Assembly: GCF_000208745.1 (NCBI RefSeq)
Contig: NC_030852.1
Location: 34,270,159-34,334,158, forward strand
DNA length: 64,000 nucleotides
Direction: 5' to 3'
DNA from: Theobroma cacao
Lineage: Eukaryota; Streptophyta; Magnoliopsida; Malvales; Malvaceae
In this document: piece by piece, positions 49,301-64,000 of the stretch
Layout: every line of letters begins with the position of its first letter
How positions within the stretch are numbered: position 1 is the first letter of the stretch
Position numbers and translations under genes: made by a program
Notes under the pieces: model-generated
What the model was told of the DNA's origin: nothing
Seen by the model: only the letters and a program-made list of their open reading frames with translations
Database searches by the model: none

Positions 49301-49995
49301 CAATAACCTTCTTCACAGCATCTTTTCTTTTATCCTTCATAACAAGAGAGCAAGGCATGAATACAATCCCGTAAAGCGAGAAATAGAGATGCTAAAATAT
49401 GCACTCAAATTCCAATGGGCACAGTTTCCAGTTCTCTGACATGCTAGGAACTACAAGGATTTAAACTAGCTTAAACCTCAAACTTCTTCACAATACTCAT
49501 TTAACTACAGCAAAATCAAAAGAATTGAAAATGTATTACAGTCAAAAAATCAGTTTTGACACACATAAATATAAATCTATCCCAATAAAAACCAGATAAA
49601 AGGCAAACCATAATCCAATACTCGAATCAAGTATCATTAATCCTAATCAAGATAACTGAGTCTCTCTTTCCATTTCCAGCTATATCCCATAAACAGCAAT
49701 TGATCCACAAAAAACCTAAACTTAGTTAACTAAGACATAATTCAGCCAATTAACAACTTCAAATAACAAATCGAAGATTAAAACCGATAGATCTAACGGA
49801 AAACATGAACTAATCCGCTATAAAGGCGTCAAATCGAAACCTAACGAATAACAGCAGATCAAGAAATGAATCGACAAAAAAGATGTGGATGGATTGATAA
49901 GTAAGTACCTTATACTGAGAATTGAGCTCCTCCTTGAGTTCAGGGATTTCTCCCTTCTTCGTCGTCGAGAAGTACTTCGAATCGTGACCGCTCAT
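43319..49995 (-). CDS. Beta-adaptin, large subunit of AP-1/AP-2 clathrin adaptor (904 aa)
   Basis: Homologue of Arabidopsis beta-adaptin B/C, the beta subunit shared by AP-1 and AP-2 complexes that link cargo and clathrin at the trans-Golgi network and plasma membrane (family knowledge). Fifteen exons join in frame: 49995-49909, 49334-49137, 48477-48364, 48245-47995, 47644-47509, 47394-47215, 47074-46982, 46878-46667, 46529-46466, 46367-46188, 45518-45426, 44961-44549, 44306-44117, 44043-43840 and 43618-43319. It starts [20 protein letters not shown]. Residues of about 10-580 form the helical adaptin trunk (e.g. [20 protein letters not shown]). A Pro/Ala hinge follows ([10 protein letters not shown], then [10 protein letters not shown], a place for clathrin-box-like contacts). 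The ear sandwich and platform finish with IETLLKA. No lesions were seen. Two stray copies of the last exon lie at 21838 and 34173. Confidence 0.95.
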
Positions 49996-50086
49996 TTTTT
50001 ACCCCTCAAAGATTTTTTCTTCCTGTTGTTGCCGATTGGGGTCGACGAAGAAGAAAAAAGTAAGCTGAAACAATGGCGAACAACTG

Positions 50087-50089
<3 letters not shown>

Positions 50090-50119
<30 letters not shown>
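50090..50119. repeat. (GA)n microsatellite in the beta-adaptin leader
   Basis: An uninterrupted AG/GA dinucleotide run 95 bp upstream of the adaptin ATG. It would be transcribed as CU repeats. Confidence 0.9.
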
Positions 50120-50127
<8 letters not shown>

Positions 50128-50509
50128 GGAGACCGGATCGATGATTTTTCAAAGACGAGAAATGGAAGCTCATTAAACACTGTAATTTTTTAAAGCCGGA
50201 CTGGTTATTGGGCCAATTAATAGGCCTTTAGGTCCAAAGTGTATTTGGGCCTTCTTAACCAAACTAGAAAGACCGACATTAGAACCCTTTCGCAGCTGTA
50301 TATTGAGTTTTTGAGGCCCAAAATAATAGACAAGCAGTCTGATCCTTTATTCTTTTTAAAGTAACCGACTAACTATGCTGCCTTTGGGCCCATACTGGGC
50401 CAAGAAATCCAAACCCTAATGGACCAACGTTAACAAAAGACCCAATTTAAAACGCAGCGCTTTGGACGTCATTCCTGGACCCCACAAACAATAGTCGAGG
50501 CGGTTGGTC

Positions 50510-50516
50510 TATAAAT
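50510..50516 (+). promoter_or_regulatory. TATA-like box of the XPB gene
   Basis: TATAAAT in the context GGTCTATAAATGGAG, upstream of the XPB start at a distance that allows a leader of about 140 nt. Position and sequence are the only evidence. Confidence 0.5.
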
Positions 50517-50679
50517 GGAGATTCGGCGTTTCTGAGGTCCCTTCAGAATCAGATTAGCTGTAGTTCTTTTCAGGCAAGCGAAGTGCAAGGAAAGGGAAAA
50601 ATGGGAAATAGAACATTTAGATCTCTGAAAGACTAAAACAGAAAAAGAAACGTTTTCTCCTAACGCAGATAAAGCAAAC

Positions 50680-56799
<6,120 letters not shown>

Positions 56800-59700
56800 G
56801 AAGAAAGCAAAACCATGCAGAATGGTGATTGTTTCATACCGTCTATGATGTTACAAGAAGCAGAAGGAAGAGCAGGTGATTTGTTCAAGACTGCGATAAA
56901 ATTGCTAGTGACTTTACCGAATGAACACATTGCTTGGGAGCTTGGGAGTACATAACTGTACTTATTTCTGTGTAAGAGGTACCTGTTCGTATGAACGAGG
57001 CTCGTATGCCGCTTGTTATATTGTATCTCAACATTTATAAATTTTGTATGATTGGAGGCATTTTTGCCTTTGAAATAAATATATATACGCACATGTGTGT
57101 GTATTTGGAAAAGTTGAGAGGGTTGTCTTGATGGAAACACCGGTAGACCAGAAAAAGACAGGGATGAAAGCTATCAAAAGAGATCATAATTATTCTTTAC
57201 GTAAGGTATGATTCAGGATTATCACCCATTTCGGCGGTAGATGTATAAGCATTATGTCTATCTTCCAACAAAATAACCAATATGCATAAATTTATAAAAA
57301 AAAAAAAAAAGAAGAAAAAGCAATATTCATAAAACCAAAATTATGCTAAAAGCATAATGTCTAGGAGTTTTATAAAGATGGGAAGATATATATGTAGATG
57401 CCCCAAACTATGGTATTTGCTGAAGTGAGGATAATGACATTTGTAAAAGGGGTATCAAATTCGATCCACCTTCAAATGTGAAAACATGTACTATAAAGTT
57501 TTCCTTACAACCTAAGTACCCCAAGAGGAAACCTAGCCATCGAATATGTCATTTCACTCTCATCCTCCCCAGTCCACAAGAGAAAAAGGAAAAGAGAAGA
57601 AAGAAGAAAAGAAGGTCCTAGTCCATACATCGTTCAGTGGCGTTGGAGGAAATATAATGTTGTTGGCAATCGTTTCATGTCTTGATTATTTAATTAAGAG
57701 AATCTGCATAGATGGTATCACTCTCAAGCATGAATGTGAATGTGTGCTGCATGCTATGAACAATTAAAAGCTACTGTCCCTGGAAACCCTCTTGACGACC
57801 AAGATTAGGATTTAAAGCATGAAAGTGTGGAACTTCCATTAGCCCGTACTATTTGATGAAACTGTGTTTCCCTAGTGGTGAATGACATTCAACTTGGCAT
57901 GAAAGCACAGCAGAACATGTCAGATCGCCAACTTTTCAAAGGAAGTTTTCCTCTCAAATCTACTTGTGTTGGCTCACAGCAAGTTGTGATGGTTTCCCGA
58001 GGCTCAAATTGGCTGCAAGAACGCTTTTCTGAGGCATGAAATGGTAGTTGTCCCATCTGGAAGTTGGTAAGAGACCCCACAGACAATGACCTTTTGAGTT
58101 TTGACAGAAAGAGAATCGGTGGATTCTTCCACACTGCAATAAAAAATTTGTCTGATTTTCCAGCCTTGCCAAGACCTAGGGGCTCTAGCCTTTGACTGCT
58201 TTTTTAGGGACATTCCCCTTGTAGCTTAGATGATGAATCTCACGCCATGTAGAGGAAGGAAGTCATTGGTTATTTACAAATTTACAAACTATTGGACTGT
58301 TGCTGCATTGGCTAGAGAATGGAAAGAAAAGCCACCTCTCATAGCAATGCAACAGTAAGACAAGCTTTCTCCATCGACAAAGTCAAAAAGCATGGACCCC
58401 TGCCCTGCTCATACATGGTTCAACTTTCAAGCCTTGAAAGGCACAAATTTAAGAAATTTAATAACAAACAGGAGCATCAGCAATGAAAGGGGAAGCATAT
58501 TTGGATGTTCTAACATTTTTCATACTTTCCAGATTGGCATGGTATTTGCAGCTAAACTAATGTTCTTTGGTTTGTATCAATGTTCTGGTATGAGTGGGTT
58601 TGATAAGATTTTTGCTTGAAAATCATTGAGTTTATAATATTTTCACGATCTGTTATAAGCATAAGGCCGATGCATCGTCCGGCAAAAGAAATACTAATAA
58701 GAGAGTACAAAGCAAAGTAGTAACTACGATTCTGATTCTCTATATAGCAAAGAAAAGGGGCATAAAAATCACTTCACTCAAGGAAAGAGATACAGTACTA
58801 GTAGTATTCATGATAGAGATAAACAGAAGAGTGAGAAAGGAAAAGGAAAAAAAAAGGAACATCATTCAAAAAGAAACAACAATTCCTCTAGCTTTGACAT
58901 GACCATCACCCAAGATCCCATTTCTAGTGGAGACATCCAGGGAGAAGACAAATAATTAAATAATATGCAGTAAAGAAGGACTGAAAGGCGCAAATCATTT
59001 GGAAGTCTCAAATAAAATAAAAACAACTGCTCATCACTAAGGTAGCCAAGCATGAAGCCTTTCCAGGGCCAAGGCGGAGTATGTAAAGCACAATGGCACC
59101 CGGTGTTGACCTAAGTGTTATGAAAAACCGAGGTGGTTACTAAGCATTTTCCAATTTATTTGATTCGGAAAGTGATCATCAACAATATGAAAGGACAGTC
59201 AGATTTCCTAGGAGCATGCATATGCCCAATTTCTTAGCTTAATTGTGCAACACTCAATGCAGAATCTACCAGCAAGCTTTTAGTTTTGTATGTTCTGTAT
59301 GTTATATGTCCACACTTCACACCCAAAGAACTAACTCAAAGGAAGTTTCTTCTTCCTTTTCGATTTTTGCTTTTTGTGTTGTTAACCGAAACTTAATTTC
59401 ATCATCGATGGCATAGCCTCTTTTTTCTGGTGCACTTCATGCGCAAAATTTTGTACTACTAAACAACAGAAAAGCTGGTCCATTTGACAATCATATCCCA
59501 TTCGTGTGCATGCTTAGTATATCATATTCTATATAATAATTGTATGAAACAATTTTATTTTCTTGCAGGACTTGGAATTTTCGATGTAGCCAACAAAAGC
59601 CCTTTTCTTGGACTGACAAAAGGGACGCCTTAGGGGGACACCTATAGATCACTTGATTCTATTCTCACCATCCCAAAAGAAAGAAGTCCTTTTGTCTTTT

Positions 59701-62700
59701 GGGGTGGTTTTTCTATTAAGCCTAGAGGCCAATCATCTCATTAACCATAGCCTGCAATGATTTAATATTGAAGTAGCTTTTGAGAATCATTTTTCCAATG
59801 TTGAGTTGGTCAAAAGTTGAGCCTGGAATCTTCTTGTTTTAGTGCCCCTTTCAATATGTATTATTAATGATTTCCTTTGTTCATCTTTTTCTCCCCATTA
59901 GTCATAGCTGTCGATCTCTATCACTCACGTTTTTATCCTACAAGGAAATGTTTGATCAGAAACATACTAAATACCTCCTCTCCTTGTTAGGGAGGGCAGA
60001 ATTTTTATGCAAAAAAAAAAAAATGTTCCATCAGATTCGCTCTCTTTCCTCTCTCTATATATTGCCGTCTATCACCCCTGTCAAGATTCCTTTGGCTCTC
60101 AAGTTTTAAACAACTTTTGAATCCCAAATTGTCCTAATGATAATGATAAACTCCCAGATGCTCATATTTGTTGTTCCTTTTGCTCTTTGCATCAAACTTT
60201 TCTATTTTCCGAGGGGTTCCACCAATATCAACAGTCAAATCTATCTAAACATGAACCTAAAAAGGTTTACAGGTTTCCAACAATAGGCCATGTTAATATC
60301 TAGAGGTGGTCAAATTATTTGATTAACCGAACTTGGAAATTTTCAGCAGTACGGAAGCTTTATAATGGAAAGCATTATATTCTCTCTTTGCCAAATAGAA
60401 TACACAGTTGACACCAGAACACCTCGCAGGAATTTTAGAGGAAAGAAAATGTTTGTGACAGACATGATATATATTCTTTTCATCTGCCAAATCTTCATAA
60501 TTTATATGTGCTAAATCTTCCAGTAAGCATGGATAAATATTGTCTCTTGAGGTATACAAATAGTGTGTTAATCAGCTTGACACCTGGGTGTTTCACTTTA
60601 CATCTGCTTTGCTTGAGCACTATGGAAGAAAAACTGTTATTAACAAAAAGAAGAAGCCTTTGATGACTTTTAAAGAAAACGATTGTAGTTTAATTCTAGC
60701 TTCTGAAAGAAGAAACTACAGGCTCTGTACCAAAAAAGAGAAAAAGAAAGTGCAAGCCCCATAACAGGTCTAATCTCTTTGGATTGCATTTTGTAAAATT
60801 TGAGGCATAAATTGCCAGAATTAATCATTGGCTTAAAGGTTTTTGAAGCCATAGCCAGAGCATTTGGACTGCAACATTAGTTTACAGCCTTAATTTCAGA
60901 TAGTACTGATACCTTACATCAATCAATGAAAAAGAATTGGGTGCTATTGTCATATAGATTTTAAACTGATCTTCTTCCTGTTTAGGGACAGAAATTTTCA
61001 GTGAAATATAATATATGTTACAATGATCAAAGGGTTTCCAAAGACTGAATCATGCCATCCACTCTCTCCATTGGGGGTGTTTGTGCCAAGCCATCATTAT
61101 GGCCCTGGATTTGACAACACTAAAAAAGGTTAGAACCTATAGTACATATAAAATAATCCTCTAGCCTTGGAAACTGCTTTGACTGTTATTTGATTGGGAA
61201 ATGTATTAGGTTTGGTTCTCTACACTAGAAAAAATTAAGTCTTTCCTTTTCAAAGCCATTTTCCAGGGTTGTTCCCTGTTTCTGCAAAGTTTCTTTCCAA
61301 TTCAGGTATAAAGCTAGACTAATTAATCAATAAAAGAAGAGAAGGAAAAAGAAAATAGTCCAGCCTACAAAACCCAAGTCCATAGACAAAAGAAGTCAAA
61401 TCTGTGTTAATTATAAAAATTTAATAAATTTGCCCTTGGTGCAGCATCTTATGGTATATATATATATTCTCCATGATCATTGTGTAGTTGGCTCCAAACC
61501 ATCATTTTTCTCTCAACTTCATCAATTACTTCACAACCAAGAAAAGAAAAATTAATGTGGATTTATGGGCATTTTATGTTGGTCAATAATCCTCTCCATT
61601 GGATTTTATCTCTCTAATGATCCAAACTTGTTAATATAATTGTGACGGGCAGCATTTAGAGGGCATTTATGCCCAGCAAGTAAGATGCCATTTTTCCTTT
61701 AACTAAAAATTTAGACCAAATGTACATTATTAACTTTAATAAACCCCATAACCCTTAAATCTACTGAGAGCAGAAAGCATATTCCAACGCAGATTGGCTT
61801 TTGTGGTAACCAATCACCGGTAATTCTTTTGTAGTAAAGTAAGAAAACATTGCAAGTTGCACAACCAGTCTGCGTGTTGATTTTGATAGAAATTGGTAAG
61901 ATTATGATCTCTTCAAGTTGTAAGCTCCACACAATAGTTTTTAAATCAACAAAACAAACCCACCAGTCAACACCAGTCTCATGGAATTCCGGACTTCATA
62001 ATGAAGATACTCAGAATGATCTAACTAGAAGTTTTAGGAGGATTGTTCTTCCACCATTAAAGATCTGTTCAAAGGGAAAATTTTGTAATGCACAGAACCT
62101 GCACATATAGCTCGTAGCTTTCTGTATTGGTTTCCAGAAATCTTGTATTCTGGCAGTTTATCTTTCTTTTTATAGGATTGCTGCTTCAACCAAATTTGAT
62201 AAGCATACTATTTGCACTATTATTCATTAAGTAACACTATTGGCATCCAATCCAGTCAACCACTAAGACAAGGAGGGTAATTATGAATTGCTTGCTCTCT
62301 GCCCTTGCCAAGTTCTTTGGTCTTTTTTCTTTCAATTTTTTTCAAGAAATAGATGCAACTTAACAAGTAAAGTTGCTTGACATGACCATTATTATATATA
62401 TTAATAATTAAACTTTCCAAGTGTTACTGATTACGGGCACTTCAAATAAAGAATGAACTAAAAATCTCACCAGCGACCATATATTATATATTGCATAGAG
62501 ATGCAGCAAGTGGAACAGTTGCCCTCTTCCATGGCTAATTAGCATCTCAAGTTAACAACTACAACGATTTATGGTTAAGTTAACATGATTTTTCCATCTC
62601 TGCTTTCAATCAAGTAAGCGAAAATTACAGAACCATAAGAACAAAAGCAGTTTGCACTGGCAAATAAGGGATGGAGAATCTATGAATATATTTGGAAGAA

Positions 62701-63203
62701 TTGACCACTCTTGGCCTGGGCCATGCGTGAATTCATCAACATGATTTGATAATATGTAGAAGATTCCAAGCTCAAAGATGATTGCAGCAGCTAGCAGGCA
62801 TGGTACTGCTGTGTGCTTTAATTACCTTGAACCAATTAGTTTTCTATTATTTCTAGTTTTTTTTTTTTATATTTGTGCGACCCAAATAATGGCATAAAGC
62901 TCATTGTTTAATCTTAAAGTATATGTGCACTTCCTGAACAAAAGCATAACTGCATAAATAATTGCAGTGAGAGAACCATGAGTGGATCTTGCTATCAGGT
63001 CAAAGATTCGGGGTCAAAGTAAAGAGTGGTATTATTATCATTGATCACCTTATTTTGTACCAGGATAGGTGAGAAATTATTGTTTCAATAAAAGGAAATT
63101 TTTTTTTACAATTAACTGATGCGATCTAAAAGGCCTCCTTTGCTATTTTCTAAGATACTAGACTATAGAGGATTAATGCTCCTCTGAAGGTTTTCCCCAA
63201 CTA
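56800..63203. other. Long spacer without recognisable genes
   Basis: 56800-57070 should hold the XPB 3' UTR; an AATAAA-like AAATAAATA lies near 57075. The rest holds only short open frames of 60-86 codons, none with known similarity or good exon structure, and no tRNA or rRNA was recognised. 57890-58200 and 62700-62800 are less AT-rich. An unrecognised non-coding RNA or microRNA precursor cannot be excluded by eye. The right end includes the 3' UTR of the CCT gene. Confidence 0.5.
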
Positions 63204-63934
63204 TCAGAAGCAGCCATGGTGGTGCTGGTACTGGGTTTGGCTGAAACTACTCATGAAACTTCCTCTTGCCGTTGTTTCATCCTCAACTTCTTGCAGCGCC
63301 TACAAAAGAAGCCATTAAAGTGAGAAAATGCTTATAATTTGCACATTGCATGCCCAAAACATAAGTATAATTAAAAAAGTTTGTTTAGTGATAACTGCTA
63401 CGACTGGAACGATTACTAACCTGCATCGAACCATGAGGAATGGAGTGTAGTACCCATAGGCCATCTTCGTCTTCATCTCTGGTTGAACATGCAGCCTTGG
63501 GAACCTCAACAGTGTCATCGTTGCGCGCGAATCTGCCACGTATACGAGGGCGGTTGTCGGCTAGTGTTTTACGGCATGCATACTTTTGCATCAACATAAA
63601 AGCCAAACCGCGTTTAGAACACAAGCAAACAAATGTAATAATCAATATATGTACCGGAAAGAAACAAAATGTGCTACTAAAAGAGCAATTGCTCTGAATA
63701 ACACTCTCTTCAATTCATGGATCATTCGGGTAAACAAGGACAAAATGGTAAACCAACCTTAATTGTTTTGTTGAAGTTCCTTTGGTTGCGCTTGGCTTTG
63801 TACTTTGAAATCCTCTCTTGTCTCTCTTCTGCACTGTAACGTCCCACTTTGAAGGGTGCTTCCTCCATGAACGAGTTCTCTATAGCCGAAGGGGTTGAAA
63901 TTGACCTTGGGTTGGTATAAGCGTTTCTCATATT
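63204..63934 (-). CDS. CCT-domain protein (CMF type), 3' end only
   Basis: C-terminal 144 residues of a plant CCT-motif protein; the 5' exons lie beyond the right edge. Exons: 63934-63758 (preceded by an acceptor CTTTTAG), 63582-63421 and 63299-63204. The CCT motif spans the first two: RYSAEERQERISKYKAKRN, NFNKTIK, then YACRKTLADNRPRIRGRFARN. It is known from CONSTANS/COL, TOC1 and CMF proteins as a nuclear-localisation and NF-Y/DNA-contact module. The tail is acidic (STRDEDED), then QYQHHHGCF and stop. No B-box or response-regulator domain can be judged from this part, so the subfamily is open; a transcriptional regulator of flowering, clock or starch/light response is the general expectation. 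Confidence 0.88.
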
Positions 63935-64000
63935 CTAAAAGCCAAAGGAATAGAACAAGACTCCATTAGATATAAAGTTCAAAAAAGGAAAAAACAAACA
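63935..64000 (-). other. Intron of the CCT-domain gene at the window edge
   Basis: A pyrimidine-rich stretch on the minus strand leads to the acceptor at 63935-63936. The upstream exons are outside the window. Confidence 0.7.

Larger units (their letters stand above)
49996..50679. promoter_or_regulatory. Shared 684-bp promoter interval between beta-adaptin and XPB
   Basis: The start codons of two housekeeping genes face away from each other 684 bp apart, so both 5' leaders and both promoters must fit here. A (GA)n tract (50090-50119) lies on the adaptin side, where it would read as a CT-rich leader. A TATA-like TATAAAT lies at 50510-50516 on the XPB side, about 170 bp before its ATG. GGCCC/GGGCC-type motifs are frequent at 50210-50410, as in plant housekeeping promoters. 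Confidence 0.65.

Noticed and set aside
56800..63203. MicroRNA precursor or tRNA genes in the long spacer
   Set aside because: Visual search for common plant microRNA sequences and tRNA box motifs gave nothing convincing; a folding scan could still change this.

Overview
The window reads as nuclear DNA of a flowering plant, a eudicot. Genes are split by many short GT-AG introns, spacers are AT-rich with plant-type transposons, and the proteins are plant families: an RRX8W-type terpene synthase (TPS-b), a CCT-domain protein, an SR45a-like splicing factor, a plant beta-adaptin and an XPB helicase. Protein details recall Rutaceae (Citrus), but that is an impression, not a test. All exon structures were built by eye from splice signals, reading frame and recalled family sequences. 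Single unresolved bases (n) lie near 4679 and 16039.

Left part (1-16.4 kb): three housekeeping genes on the minus strand, each with a probable non-coding first exon. They are a RING-H2 E3 ligase (1595-3133), a SAP30-function-related (AFR1/2-like) histone deacetylase complex subunit (6431-8511) and a short SR45a/Tra2-like splicing factor (12659-14897). A Harbinger-like MITE with TTA target duplications follows (15628-16406).

Middle part (16.7-43.3 kb): the accessory region. A TMEM8/PGAP6-like membrane protein gene (16757-21308, minus) is a pseudogene with at least five in-frame stops and two frameshifts. Next is a tandemly duplicated TPS block. Each unit starts with a stray copy of the last beta-adaptin exon (21838 and 34173), then a dead TPS exon-1 remnant (23896 and 37909), a scrap resembling one exon of the TMEM8-like gene (24.5 and 38.7 kb), a small duplicated open segment (25.4 and 38.8 kb) and finally a seven-exon TPS gene (31940-34158 and 39695-42042). 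The two TPS genes carry complementary damage. TPS1 loses its C-terminus by fusion into adaptin-derived sequence. TPS2 keeps its C-terminus but has lost the acceptor AG of its last intron. A Ty1/copia element (25728-31658, TSD ACAAT) sits upstream of TPS1 and holds two further insertions.

Right part (43.3-64 kb): an intact beta-adaptin gene (43319-49995, minus, 904 aa) and an intact TFIIH helicase XPB gene (50680-56799, plus, 771 aa, one GC-AG intron) stand head to head over a 684-bp shared promoter interval. About 6.4 kb without recognisable genes follows, then the 3' end of a CCT-domain gene (63204-63934, minus) that runs off the window.

No new enzymatic or defence system was found. The most informative signal is the history of the TPS block, recorded by duplicated neighbour-gene debris and two differently broken TPS copies.
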